This document shows, piece after piece, positions 11,083 to 26,000 of a DNA stretch of 64,000 nt. Origin of the DNA: Notospermus geniculatus. Lineage: Eukaryota > Nemertea > Pilidiophora > Heteronemertea > Lineidae. The notes beneath the pieces were generated by a model. It worked only from the letters and a program-made list of their open reading frames with translations, searched no databases and was not told the DNA's origin. A program made the translations under genes and the position numbers. The number at the start of each line of letters is the position of its first letter. Position 1 is the first letter of the stretch. The stretch lies in assembly GCA_002633025.1 (NCBI GenBank), contig NMRB01000019.1, positions 737,108 through 801,107 of the forward strand, read 5' to 3'.

Positions 11083-14000
11083 ATGGAAACCTTGAAGTTT
11101 CATTTAGCATTCCGTCCGTGGCCTTTGTTCATCGTCATAGGAATGTGGTTATCTCCTCTTGTTGTCGGTCATAAAGTCTACAAGTCAGAAGCAGCGAGAC
11201 AGTGAGTAGTCCTACAACACGAACAAATTGGTTTCCTCTTTGTTTATTTATTACATGTAGTTTCCTCTTAGAGCTGACACCCATTTAATCGAAAACAAGA
11301 TTCTTCTTTCATTTTCTCGTTTATAACAAGCCGAGCAATTACGATCGTTTGTTTTGATAGACGGTGCTATCGGCAGCATCTCTCAGTCACTATGTCTCCA
11401 CACATGTCATTGTTAACACTCCACGTATCGTACAATGCTTTCAGAAAACACGCCAAAGAAACCAATAGGTATCCCTTTAGCAGATCTCAGCATGCAACAC
11501 TGGCGCTTACTGTTTTGACAGCGTGAAATGCAATCTGGTGGTGCAGCGTCAAGCAATGTTGCTGTCTTTCATTTGTAATACATACAAGATTGTTGCTTCT
11601 CGCAGAGGCACACGAACTCTGACAGCAATATAATGGAAGTGCCACTGAATATGGCCCTTCAGTTCTCATTTGCACTCCCCATTGGTTTTGTGCTTTCCTG
11701 TTTAACTTGTTAAATGCATTTCCCGTCAACATGAAGATTTCCCGTGCTGTCCGGTCAAATGTTTCTGTTTGGTTCAAGTGGGTTTGAAGTAACCTAATTG
11801 CTACGAACTGCACCAGTCTAAATTCGTTCAGTTGACGGTACCATTTTTAATCTACATCTTCACTTCGGCCTAACGATGCTCCTCCCGATAATTGAACTTT
11901 TTAATGAGTTTGTGATGGATCCGTTCTCCAGCACATCGGATGTGACCAGCCAGCTTGATGAGCGCTGCGGCACGGTGCATCCATAAGAACACCTATCAGC
12001 TTCACCTTGAATGAATATGCAGTGGGCGACTGCCAGTGGTACCTTGAATGATAGACTGTCCCGCTGGTCTTACCATGTATTCGCCACACGAACTCCGAAT
12101 TACTTACGAGGAATGACGACCCTCACTAGAGAGCAGTCTGGGAGATGCAGGCACATATAGATATGACAGTGTACAATTTCGTAGGCCCTAGGCCTACTTC
12201 ACTTTGGGAGAATGTGACGACGCATTTGTCCGCGGTGAAGCGATAAGGGGAGCGGTCTTGCAACTTGCCATAAGCGAAAGGCTGCCCCTGAATGACTTGA
12301 CCTTTGGTCGCCATAAATCTTGGTTAACCATGAGGCTGGAAGTCATTTCTATGTGAAGTCATACACTTCTAGGATATTTGTTGTGGTAGTAAGGCGTTGG
12401 GGGTTGTTGTTGCAGAGATTAAGTGTTGTTTAGAACTGCAGTTGCTCGTATAGTCATGAGGTCACATCTAATTTGACTTCCTTCCACTCCTTGCAAATAA
12501 AGTAACCATTACTGTCTTTTCGGTCAATCTTGGAAGTACAAGGATCTGCAAGTCACGTGAATCATGATTGGTCAATCGCCCCATCCATGCCGTCTATTTC
12601 CTTGAAGGTCAGGCAGACTTGGTTTTGGGTGCACATTTCAGTAGGGCCGTTGGCGCTTGGATGGTCAATGGGCGAACCCATAATCCATGTGACCTGCCAT
12701 GCAGATCACTGTGCCTCTAGTATTTTCTTTGCTGCCGCTGAGCGAGTAAAATCGACGTGCCAGATGTAGCCTTCTCTCTGTCATTGTCCAGTTACTGCAT
12801 CGCTAGTCATGTGTTCTAATGCTAGGTTTACACTATGTTCCCGGTCACCACGGCAGCCCCGTTTGCCCGAAACGTAGTGCGCCGTGGGATTTTGGCCATT
12901 TTTTTCTCTGTATTCAAGTTTTGTTAGGTCTTACTATACGTTTCCTCACGTTTGCCCATCCCGTCCCCCGCGTTATCTCACGTCCATGCCGTTTTGTCCA
13001 CGGTGGCCTGAAACGTGATTGCCGTGGCCGCCGGAACATAATGTAAACGTAGCATAAGCAATCAGTGTCAGCATTCTTCTTCAGGTCTTACCACCACAAG
13101 CTTTCCGGGATTGTGGACTCACTGCTATCACACAGACCAATGGACAGTGAAGGTAAGTTCTCTCTTTCATTAAACCTTTGCTCCTTTTTTTGTGCATTCT
13201 TGTGAGGCACACACTCAAACACTCGTTCGTGTTTATCATCCATTGTGGCTGTGAACACGACAAGAACGTTGGGAAAAGCGATTTACCAGGATGTCGCGTG
13301 GTAGGAAATTAATTGTCGCGACCACCAGCCCTGCTCTGACGTAGACGGTGTGAAGAATTCTTTCGTCTTCAGGGATTGCTGCGTATTAATTTCCTCGTCA
13401 GTGAGCAGCATCAGTGCCGGTTCATTCGTCACTGGCGTAGTTCTTCGAAGGATGTACCGGTATTGAAAAAGTGACATTGTGGCGTTGATACCTTTTCCCC
13501 AACGTGTGATTTCAATATTAGTGTTAAAAATCGTCGATAACTTGTACGGGAATCCAGACTGGATGGCAGTTTTAGACAAAGAAAAACGATGTCTGTGCCA
13601 TTTAGTATGTCAGTGTGGAAGACAGACTTGTTCTTTTTTGTCATTTATATCTGTCTGCAACATTTCACCAGCTATAACAGCTATTTTTAAAGTCATTCCA
13701 AGTTACAAATGCATGTATATAAAAAATTGAAAAGACAGGTTGCTAATGATGTCGCTCTTTGATAGCCTTAGGTAGCAGTAACATAGTCGTTACAGATAAA
13801 TCACCATCAGATTTTCTTTTTAAACAAACATTTAAAAGCCAGTTAAACGAATGCCCAGTCTGGTACCTTGGCTCCAGTGACATTAAACTTCGCCGGGTAT
13901 TCCCATGTTACCAGCTCTTAACGTCGAAAGTAGCAAATGTCTTCCTAAACCACGAGTTCCCTAAAGAGAATCTAATGTGTCAAAGGCCATCTGGGACGAG

Positions 14001-17000
14001 AAGATTTATACTGCAGTGGCTACAAACATAATCAATACTGCGTAATGGAGACACCTAACTTAAGGCTTTTGACCTCCACACATCTTGTAAGAAAATGTAT
14101 CACTGAAATATGACGAACGGGAATCGTCGTCACACGAATTCCCAAGACGATTTTGCGTCGTGGCGTAAGGCTGCCATTGGCGGAGGGGAAGTATATAAAG
14201 ATAGGCGGTGGAGATTTGGAGTAGCATCAATCTCTCGGCCACTTACGTTAATGATTATAGCCTGGGATAGATTCTAGGCATCCGTTCAAGGCGGAAAGAT
14301 CTATGACTTTCAGAATAGGCTCTAATATCATCGCATTTTCGAGGAGATGAATAGCTTGCGTTGGCAATAATCTATGAGAAATCATGACTTTGTGGTTATG
14401 CTTGCGTTCCCTCAGCACCGTTTTGGATCAAGGCTCAGAACATAAATCATTGCCTTTTTCCAAATCTTCAATTTTCAGATAGTCCGACTATCGTGACGTG
14501 TGATCTATTTATCAACAGTTTTGACTCGATAATTGTAGAAAGTATGGTAGGTGTTTCAATCTTTAAAACTCCACCGGTTTGTTGGGCCATCTTGATTGAG
14601 CAAGGATGGGCAGTCACTTTTTTAAGAGAACAACAGGACGAGACCATCACCAAGGTGATGGCGTCTAACCAGACAGACCCAGCATTGAAAAACTCTGCTT
14701 CGTCAAAATGACGAAATTACATGTAGGTTCGTTTTCCATTTATCACCAAACTGAGTATCTAATTCGTCGAAATGACAATCCACGGTTCATCATTTTGACA
14801 AACCCTTGTTGTATCTCAAATAATCTCTAACAAGGTTCGTCCAAATGATGAACCGTGAATTGTTATTTCGGCGGATCAGATACTCAGTTTGGTGATAAAT
14901 GGAAAACGAACCTAAGTTCGTCATTTTGACGAAGCAGGGTTTTTCAGTGAGTGATCGAGTCAACCCCCACACGTATTTGGGTGGAATTTGTTGAAATGTA
15001 CACGAAGAAAATCTATTTCCTTGTTCGTTACAGGATTATGCCATCCAGGTTTACATCCGCCAGTCCTGGACAGATACTCGACTTCGCTTTGATCATTTGA
15101 ACAACCTAAGTCGGATAACCTTGGACAGTCGCCTCATACAAAGAATGTGGATGCCTGATTTGTTCTTTCAAAACGAGAAAGCTGCTTCATTCCATACTCT
15201 AACATTACCTAACCGGTTGATGAGGATTCACAGTGATGGTACTGTGCTTTACAGTCAACGGTAAAAGGCATTGGCTTGTCTCCAAGTCCATTCACGGCTT
15301 AACTCCACCGCTTACGTCCTCTAAGAGATGTGAACCCATATCTCATTGTACATGTATTTTTTTCTATTTCCTCTTTCAGAATCTCGTTACGTTTGACGTG
15401 TCCGATGAACCTACAAAAGTTCCCGCTGGACAAACAAATTTGTGAAGTCAAACTTGAGAGCTGTAAGTAGCTAGATTACCAAACTCAAGATTGCTCAAGC
15501 TGACGATATTTCTGGACCAAATCGGTGAAGTGTCATCGGGCGGTTTATGAAGGAGATGTTAATTTTCAACTCGTTCTCGGTGTGAGATCATTATTACTGC
15601 ACTGTAATGAGTTCCCATTGACATAGTTAGGAAATCTCGGTGAAACTAATGGTGATCATGCACAGCGATATTAGATTCGACCTTCGATACGGTGTAAAAA
15701 ATCGTCCGGTCCCATGGGTACAAATAGTTATTTCCCCATGGGTTCAAATGACCCGACTGGGTAGCATAAACCTAGAAGTAGGTCAGTTGGACCCGAAAGC
15801 TGTTCATGGGTGCCAACACCCCACGGGTAACAATCGTAGATGGGCCAAAGTGACCTATGAAACTGGTCATTATGGGTTACTGCAACGTAAGGACCTATTC
15901 ATTTCATACCCGAAGAACAAATGTTCTGGGTACCATGAACCCATTCTCTTGTACCCATTTAAAGAAACCCATGGCAAACGGATCCAGTCAGTGGACAAGG
16001 ATGGGTTTCTGGAGTTCATTAGTTTTTACAGTGTAGTGCAAATAATAGACATGTATCTTAAAGAACTGCAGTGTTCCACACTTACCAAAGTTGCTTTTTC
16101 TTTGTACACAATATTGCCCAATAAAAAACACGGACGCTGAAACCCGCACAGGAAGGAATTCACTTACCGCTGAAATCCTACAACCAGCCTTTAAACAAAA
16201 AACATCTGCTTCGGACACTCAACGTAACTTAACGTTTACCAAAAATATCCTTCATTTCCTCGACATTCTTCTCACAGATGCTTACACGACCGATGAGATG
16301 CTCTTCCGCTGGAGGAACGAAACGCCTGTTCAGATGCAATCAGGGCTAGAGTTGCCACAGTTTAGCCTGGTCGACCACAAGGAAGGCGAATGCAGAGGGG
16401 AATACATTACAGGTGGGACTTAAGTTTTATTGTGTTGCGTTGTGTCACGTTTCCATCAGCAGCAGAGTTGGATGAAAGGATCGGATCGTTCTCAATAGTA
16501 ATTTGTCTTCAGTGAATTGGCTTGAAGGTAATGCGAGTGTTTAATGAACGTCACTTTTGGGAGAAAGGATCAAGTAACTTAGTCAGTTCCTCTGGATTTG
16601 ATGAGAGTTAGGCTTATTACTAAAATGATAGAAAAAAAGATGTATGGTTTTCAGATGGATCCATTACCACTTTCATGACGTTTGTCATCTTTAACAAAAT
16701 ATACGGCTATATTTTGATCAGCCCGTATTACGAAGAGAAAGAACTACCTTAGTAATAGGTAGCATCCTAGCTAAATGGCACTGCCGAGGATAATCCATCT
16801 TACACCTCTTATATGCAGCTTTGATTCATAGCTTTCCCGAGTTTTCATCGGCAGATATTATGGGTTTATTCCCTTCAAAAGAGCAATGTTATTAATTTTT
16901 AACATGCTCTCTCCCACTCCCTCAGATGCAACGATTACGGAAAGTATTTTGCTGCTTTTATCTTTATAAGTGATGCAAATCTTCATCAAGTCGTGAATTC

Positions 17001-20000
17001 GAAGTTTAATTACTCCGAGTTTGAAAGGGGAGTGGAGCTTTTCTTAAAGCTGGCAGCTCACATACAAATTCATGTCTAGACTCCACGTTGGAAATCGTAT
17101 CCGTTAGCCATTCGCGGACATAAAACTCGCAGAGATGAGATAGCACAGAAAGGTCTTCAGCTGACGGACTTGGCTGGTAGAGACTGCCATTAAGAAAGTA
17201 ATGGTTACCGTGCGAAGAACTGTTGGCTGCACATGAGGCGCCAAAGAAAATGCGGTCCAAGAGAACGCTCACATTTGGGAAATCAACTGAGTGAAATAGT
17301 TCTAAAACGCCAGCAATGTTGATTAATCCTGTGGTATTGTTCTGGGTGAAGCACAAAATCCACACATGAATTGTCCATTACTTTACTGGAAACCATAAGA
17401 AAGCGATTGCTTTCCGTTTATGTGTCGGTGACTCCTCTGAGATAATCACCAAAACCCACACATCTTATCATCCATTATTCTGCTTTGGAAGACAGGAAGA
17501 AACAGTTTCTTTTGGACCGTGTCACTTAGGATTATCTCTGAGGCAACGCGGCATGGCTCTTTGTTTTTTGGTTTCAAAGTGATCTGTCATTGTCGTGATG
17601 AAGATTGCCACGAAAGGATGCTTGATAGAATAAAGACCAGTAGCATGTTGACCGGAGAAAGCGTTTATCAGAAGTCTCTTTCGCTTCAGGCTTGAATCTG
17701 TCAAGGTGACTTCTTTTGTTACCCCCAACACGCCGTGCCATTTACTGCATCATAGGCGGTGTCAGTTAGACCTGGTTTATCCTTAATCCACTTTCGTGGA
17801 TTCTGTAGTGACAATTTAGGCACTCAACAAGGTTACTAAAGAAGGCACCGGCGCTTTGGTAATTGTTTATAAAGTTACGTTCTCTCTGCGGACTGGATAA
17901 CGATCAGAAAGAACATTGGACTGTTGGGGAAGTCGATAAAAAACAATCCAGATAACAATAACCTTGATATTTTACAAGATAGAGTAATTTGTAAGCCACG
18001 TGGGTCTTGCTGAATGAAGCGTTTTCCCAAATAACTATTAAATTTACCCCAAGAGAACAATTTAGTTTGACATCGGTACGTTCATCTCGGGGGTTGTAGT
18101 TTTTCGCCGAGAATCAGGATGTTGGCAACAGATAATGTTGGCAAAATGCCGGCAAAACTTTAGTATAAATCAAGTATCTCTGCGATATTAAATTAAGCCA
18201 CCCTGTTGTCCGCTGCAGGAGCGAAGATAAGAAATACATGTACATTGTCGCTGAAATATTTATGGTCTCATCACCCACTGGGGTGAAAGCTAAGCTTGTC
18301 GTCGGTTTATCATCGGACTCACAATTTCGTGCATTATTCACGACCCTCTTCTTTCGGTGGTTGACTCCACAATGAGTCAAGCAGGGCACGCTGGGCGAGA
18401 AAACCCAAGCGTTAGTCCTTTGTGCACTCAGAACAACGTGGGGAAGTTGAAATACTGCAAGCCAAAGTCGATCGCCCATATTATTTAAGGTACTGTCACA
18501 CTGAAGGGCAGTGAAGTAGTTCTCAAAAGTCCTGCCCCGTCCTAAATAATCGTAAAACGGGCTAGAACGTGTAACATTGGCCAGATTAAATGCCTCGAAG
18601 GACTGGAGCACCCGTCCGTCCCGTCCGAGCCCGTCCATGAAATTCGTAAAGAGACTGTAAAAAGTTGCCACTCCGTTCGCCCACAGTTTGAGCCCGTTCG
18701 GCAACATTTTCAAGAACGTATAAATCTACTGAGAACGAGCTGAGTGTGATGGGGGCATAACCATGATAAGTGCTGTCACCTGTGCTTGCGCTGTCGAATC
18801 GTGTGTAAGAAATTGGTCGACAGTTCGGCCAAGGCCTCGATGATCGGCTAGGAATGAGTTCATGCGTTCAGTTTGGTTTCTTGTATTGTCCACACGTAAA
18901 GGAAGCAACGTTCTCTTTTCAGGGAACTTCACGTGTCTTAAAGTCAGTTTCTACCTTGAGAGAAAATACGGTTATTATGTGGTCCAGACGTATCTACCCA
19001 GTTTGCTGATTGTCTGTGTTTCCTGGGTGTCGTTCTGGATCAACATAGATGCTGTGCCGGCCAGAATATCTCTCGGGGTGCTCACAGTTCTCACGATGAC
19101 CACACAGAGCATTGGGCTGTGGATGACACTGCCTCAGGTCAGCGAACTTCAAGTCTTCTTTACGAGAAGCTACCAGTCGTAAAAGATGATCTCGGTGTAT
19201 TTCACCAGATCTCTCGACATCTGTTGGCCTACCAAGCAAACTCGCCCGATTTGACAGCAACTTATACGAGAAAACTTCATGTTGGTGGTGCAGCGCCATT
19301 ACTATGTCGGCGATTCCCAAACAATAAAGAAGCTTTTTTGGAAGAACTGTGCCTTGGATATACATGGGATGCACTGCACGATGTAGGCCTACTGTACATG
19401 TACGTCGGATACAATGAATGCCCTGTACAATGTACTAATATTGTACATGTATGCTAGATGCTTTGATTCCTTTATGATAATGAATGGCCAGCACGATGTA
19501 CTGTCAACGGCTTGTACGATGTCCTGTACAGTACGTTGGATGCAATGAATCCCTTGTACGATGTACTATTTACATGTACGTCGGGTATAACATTTACTTT
19601 CTTCTTTGCTAGGTATCCTACATTAAGGCGATAGATGCATGGATGGCCATTTGTGTTATCTTCGTCTTCTTCGCCATGGTAGAGTTTGCTATCAGATAGA
19701 CTGGGGTTAAAGTGTGAAGTCGGATGACACCTCTACCGTTGTTGATATCAGACTATAAACCCAAACTTTAACTTTTAACTTTTTTAGTCCTTTGTGCACT
19801 CAGAACAACGTGGGGAAGTTGAAATACTGCAAAAAAGCAAGCCAAAGTCGAGCACTGAAGGGCAGTGAAGTAGTTCTCAAAAGTCCTGCCCCGTCCTAAA
19901 TAATCGTAAAACGGGCTAGAACGTGTAACGTTGGCCAGATAATGCCTCGAAGGACTGGAGCACCCGTCCGTCCCGTCCGAGCCCGTCCATGAAATTCGTA

Positions 20001-23000
20001 AAGAGACTGTAAAAAGTTGCCACTCCGTTCGCCCACAGTTTGAGCCCGTTCGGCAACATAAACGTATAAATCTACTGAGAACGAGCTGAGTGTGATGGGG
20101 GCATAACCATGATAAGTGCTGTCACCTGTGCTTGCGCTGTTGAATCGTGTGTAAGAAATTGGTCGACAGTTCGGCCAAGGCCTCGATGATCGGCTAGGAA
20201 TGAGTTCATGCATTCAGTTTGGTTTGTATTGTCCACACGTAAAGGAAGCAACGTTCTCTTTTCAGGGAACTTCACGTGTCTTAAAGTCAGTTTCTACCTT
20301 GAGAGAAAATACGGTTATTATGTGGTCCAGACGTATCTACCCAGTTTGCTGATTGTCTGTGTTTCCTGGGTGTCGTTCTGGATCAACATAGATGCTGTGC
20401 CGGCCAGAATATCTCTCGGGGTGCTCACAGTTCTTACGATGACCACACAGAGCATTGGGCTGTGGATGACACTGCCTCAGGTCAGCGAACTTCAGATCTT
20501 CTTTATGAAGCTACCAGTCGTAAAAGATGATCTCGGTATATTTCACCAGATCTCTCGACATCTGTTGGCCTATCAAGCAAACTCGCCCGATTTGACAGCA
20601 ACTTATACGAGAAAATGGATGCAATGAATCCCTTGTACGATGTACTATACCAAGAGTATGAAATAAACGTATATATATATACATGTACGTCGGGTATAAC
20701 ATTTTCTTTGTTCTTTGCTAGGTATCCTACATTAAGGCGATAGATGCATGGATGGCCATTTGTGTTATCTTCGTCTTCTTCGCCATGGTAGAGTTTGCTA
20801 TCACGTCAACACCCTGGCGAGGGTGGAGATACGGCGGATGAGCGTGAAGATGAGGAGGAGAGACAACAAAGACTTGCCTTCAGATGCAGTAAGTCTATTT
20901 AAAAGTGGCCACTGCTATTCTTATGAAATATTCAGCTATACAAAATCCTTCTGTGCAACAGTCATCTCTGTCGTGTTCAGTCATCTACTTGTAAGTCATA
21001 TCAAAGATCTCATATCATCGTACACTCTCCTGCCCCGCAATCTGCGAACTTTCAAGGTGTTGCAGCAATATGCCAGTGTACTCAGCTGACTGTGTTCTCA
21101 GCCCATTTCACAGTCACCACGCTTTCATGTCGTCAAGCACCTAGCGAGCGAGCCATCAAAAACAGATGAACAAATCATGCCAGATACGAGCTCATGAATA
21201 CATAATATCGTACATAAGACATTCCCGTTTCACCGTTGGTAACCATTGGTAAACATGCTGGGCCTATATTCATCGAACCTTGCTAGCTAGTTGGTTGCTA
21301 GTTGTGGCCTCTAGTACAAACTGAGCACTCTAAGTGGCAAAACCTATCAAGGTTGCAGGAATATGGGCCCGGGTCGTCTGCGAATTTACCCTGCTATTTG
21401 AACCCCCCATTGGCTTGCGATAGATGAAATTTGTGAATAATGGGGAATTGAAACTGAAGGAAGCAGGAAATTGCTGCCACACCAACAACAGGGTGACATA
21501 ATCGCGATGAACTTTTTTACAAATCACTACATCCATATTCTTTCCTGCATGATTACATGTAGCCTACATGTGCTTTTAGAAGTGGTTTTGATTTTTCTCT
21601 GAATGTTTCCCCTTATCTCTCTTGGATTGTCCCGCTCGCTGTGTGATCATTTGCTTTTTATTGGTGTATCACGCGAATCCCCAAATATCCTGCTTCAACC
21701 TGTGTTTAAGTATTTGATACCAGCGAAAACGCTCGGCAAGCATCTTGGAAGTGTGCAACTTTCTATCAGCGTGTACTTTCATGCTCACCAGTTGCTGACT
21801 TATACCTCTAAGCTTTCGCTTCACCCAGAACTTTTTGCAGTGGTTGGGCATTTTTGACTGCTATGGGCTTGTTTTTATGTTGGGTGGCATTGTTTTCAGA
21901 TCATGTGACTGCAGCAGAAACCTCTTTACACCTCCCCCGTCTTTAACCTCAATGGCATGCGCATCAAAGTAAGCACACTACACCCACACTTACATGTATG
22001 TCTATCCATGCATTGATGCAGCACGCAAGCACGCCACACTTTATTGCGAAACGTCCTCTGAACGAAGTCAAATTTAATAGATGATTTATGGACTCATCAA
22101 TTCGTTGACAAATGGTATCATGTTGATAAAACATGCTGATCAGTCCCATTCAATGGGCAACACGATTGCCAAATGCATTTTTGACGTTCAAAATAAGATC
22201 CTGAAGTTTTGTCAGAGATAGCTTACATATCCCAATGTAGTTTGCACATGATACATACAGGTACATGTTCACGAAACATGAAAGTGATATGCTGGCACAC
22301 GAGATAAAGGACACTACAGAACAAACTAATCGATAATTACGATTCAAAAGAGGCCACAAATACATGTAACCTCAACAAACAGAAACTTGAGAGAACGGTG
22401 GCCAATCTTCAAAATCCAAATGACATTTTCAAGACACAAGTGAAGTAAAGTTCAAAACTCGCGCACATTTCTATATCCGTTTTTTAAATGTTGTTCACTA
22501 GGCAAACCTACCTGTTCCATTTTTCGTTTTCAGTTCCAGAAAATGGTGGATGAATACACATATACGCCTCCACAAACGATAAAGACGAAGGAATTAACAG
22601 CACGCGGTATCAAGCTCGCAGATTGGATAAAATGTGTCGAAAAATATTCCCTGGAACATTCGTTCTGTTTGTTTTACTGTACTGGGTGGTACTGCTGCTT
22701 ACTTGACCAAGGCCTTTCTTCAAAAAAACTAAATAAATCCACTAAAAATGATATTTTTACTGCCGACCACGGGCGCGATTGGTGTTTCTCAACTTTGTGT
22801 TACTTGATGATGACCTGCATTTCACCGACGTACGGCGCTCGCTTAACTCGTATAGTGATCTCCAACCTTGTATTTTCCAAAGCTTTTATAACCCCTCACC
22901 GTATGTCTTATGCGTTGAGTCGTCAGGCCTGCGATCTTACACTCAAGACAACTATCAGGGTATATGGTTGCGGTAAGAGAAATCAGAAGTCTCCCTGAAT

Positions 23001-26000
23001 TTAAATTTTATGTCCCAGAAAAAGATGCAACAATTCCCGTTCCACACGATCATAAATTCGATCAAAGTTTCTGAATATGCTGAATATGGGCTAACACGTC
23101 GAGTGTATGAAAGCCGTCAGCCCTGAATTTGGTAAATTCAGGCTACCGCGGAATAGACTATGCTTTTCCTACATATGCCCTGATGCTAAGATCACAGTCC
23201 AGTCCACTTCCAACCTGCTTTCGTGCTAATTCATTTCATCGGTGCAGGGGATTTTATAAACCTTTTTCACAATTGCCTGATCAAACTAACCTAATGCTCA
23301 ATTTCACCAAATTTCGTTACCCAAGCACACATCCATGTCATGCACTGCTGCAGCGCTCGGATCATGACCACCGATTGCCAGTTTTAGATAACATACGAAA
23401 AGTACCAACATTATGGTGTCCCACTCTATTCGGTCCGTTCAAATGCATACATTTTATGTAATTTATGACGTCAGCATTGTTACCGTTAGCAATCTCATCT
23501 CACTTTTGTGAATACTGCCGAAATCAAATAAAGCTGGACTGCGTAAATAACCCAAAACGACCACCACTACAGGTCGACCTACACAAAAGACCAGGGCCGA
23601 CCGCACAGAAAGTCCGATAGTGCTACCGACGCCTATCGGCAGTCAATTGTAACGCATTTTCCCATCGACTAAACTGCCGATAGGCACCGAAAGCACTATC
23701 GGACTTTCTGTGCGGTCGGTCCAGGGCCGACCGCACAGAAAGTCCGATAGTGCTTTCGGTGCCCATCGGCGGTTTAGTTGGGGAAATAATGCGTTGTAAC
23801 TAACTGCCGATAGGCGCCGGTAACTCTATCGGACTTTATGTGCAGTCGACCGTGATGGGCCACAAGAAACACGAAACACATTTTACGGGACGAGAAATTG
23901 AAATTGAAATTGCCGAAAAGTAAGACGAGAAAACTCCGACTGGACTTGAAATCGGTATCTTTGCCGGTAATGCCGAGAGTTTCCCGCCCTTTGAGGTTAC
24001 TTAATACCATCGAGGTTTACTGGCCAGCGATTACTACTACCGGGGTATTTGTAGACCAATGAGGAACAGGTTCGCTTGATAACAGATTTCTTCTCTTTGT
24101 AGGATACAGCGCATGCGCATTTCTTATCCACAGGTGACATTTCCATGTAACCTGGTTCCCTGGGCGTCCGACGGCTCCTACACGAATAACCAGTGCTACC
24201 TTCGGAGCCCAGGGTACCAGGTTAATTTCCATGATGAAAAACGAACACGTTTACCTTGGGAATCGTCTGCTTGTGCGTGTTCCCTCTTTTACTTTATATC
24301 TTGACCGCTAAGCGTTTATGTTGACGCAGTTCAGCTTTAAGTTGCCTGACCGGCGTTCAATGAACGACTCCACGAAACGTACAAGAGACGTTATCATTGA
24401 AGACTATTCCCCCCGGTCTACTTTCTTTCTCAATTCATTTCCATGTATAATATCCAAAAACGGCTGACACGCTAACAATGACAATGCCTCCGTTGTCTAA
24501 GTTTTTTATACGCAAGTGGTTCTGGAATGAATGATAAACACGGTGTTCATGAATCTCGAGTTTTTCACGTCATTGTCCTCCGTCTAAACATTCTTTCATC
24601 CGAGTGAATCAGTTGCTGCCAACTGTGCCTTTTTTCTTGCGGATATTGACATTCTTACCCCGATTGATATCTCGTTATATCTCCATGGGGAAATATGGCG
24701 TTGTAACTAACTGCCGATAGGCGCCGGTAACTCTATCGGACTTTCTGTGCAGTCGACCGTGATGGGCCACAAGAAACACGAAACACATTTTACGGGACGA
24801 GAAATTGAAATTGAAATTGCCGAAAAATAAGACGAGAAAGTTCCGACTGGACTTGAAATCGGTATCTTTGCCGGCAATGCCGAGAGTTTCCCGCCCTTTG
24901 AGGTTACTTAATACCATCGAGGTTTACTGGCCAGCGATTACTACTACCGGGGTATTTGTAGACCAATGAGGAACAGGTTCGCTTGATAACAGATTTCTTC
25001 TCTTTGTAGGATACAGCGCATGCGCATTTCTTATCCACATTTCCATGTAACCTGGTTCCCTGGGCGTCCGACGGCTCCTACCTTCGGAGCCCAGGGTACC
25101 AGGTTAATTTCCATGATGAAAAACGAACACGTTTACCTTGGGAATCGTCTGCTTGTGCGTGTTCCCTTTTTTACTTTATATCTTGACCGCTAAGCGTTTA
25201 TGTTGACGCAGTTCAGCTTTAAGTTGCCTGACCGGCGTTCAATGAACGACTCCACGGCACGTCTAACAAGAGACGTTATCATTGAAGACTATTCCCCCCG
25301 GTCTACTTTCTTTCTCAATTCATTTCCATGTATAATATCCAAAAACGGCTGACACGATAACAATGACAAAACCTCCTTTGTCTAAGTTTTTTATACGCAA
25401 GTGGTTCTGGAATGAATGATAAACACGGTGTTCATGAATCTCGAGTTTTTCACGTCATTGTCCTCCGTCTAAACATTCTTTCATCCGAGTGTATCAGTTG
25501 CTGCCAACTGTGCCTTTTTTCTTGCGGATATTGACATTCTTACCCCGATTGATATCTCGTTATATCTCCAGTGGGTTGTCGTTTGAATGGTTTCCTGTAG
25601 CCGCTGCTCCACGGCAGATTTCTCGCGGAGTTGTCTCTCTGTGGGCAGCTCAACCGTTAAACTTACTGCCACGTGGACCAGCGCATTAAGGCTATTGGCT
25701 AAAAAAATATGCGAACGGTGCAACATCGAGATACTGTTATCGGGTAACAGGGTTGTTAGCGATGGTGCATTGTGGTCGATTTCCCAATATGGGGCTTATA
25801 AAAGCATTGATTGCCAATAGGACATCATAGACTTTCGTCTGCTGTATCAGATTTTTAAAAAAGATATAACTTGATTCCACAGTTCCTTTCACCATGTTCC
25901 TATTTCCCTATCTACTTCCAGTTTAAGAAAATTCAAGATGAATACACATACGGAACGTGCCACAATCTGGACCCAAACGGCCGCAACATGGCGCGCAAAG

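Larger units (their letters stand above)
6272..15874. repeat. Direct duplication of ~4.6-4.8 kb carrying channel exons 1-5
   Basis: Bases 6272-10827 (copy A) and 11049-15874 (copy B) are collinear and roughly 96-97% alike by eye. Both include five channel exons, the introns and a foldback MITE. They differ by many small indels and by a 235-bp MITE present only in copy B (12820-13054). The intervening 10828-11048 holds a minisatellite and is unrelated to either outer flank. Either a recent tandem duplication or two haplotypes assembled in series would explain this. Only copy B is followed directly by exon 6. Confidence 0.9.

Noticed and set aside
18114-18713. 199-codon minus-strand open frame
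   Set aside because: No domain is recognised, it lies within a channel intron, and the duplicated part at 19.85-20.05 kb has indels that break the frame, so there is no sign of coding constraint.
19376-19606. CRISPR-like spaced repeats
   Set aside because: The repeats are degenerate, variable in length and in an animal intron. It is a minisatellite.
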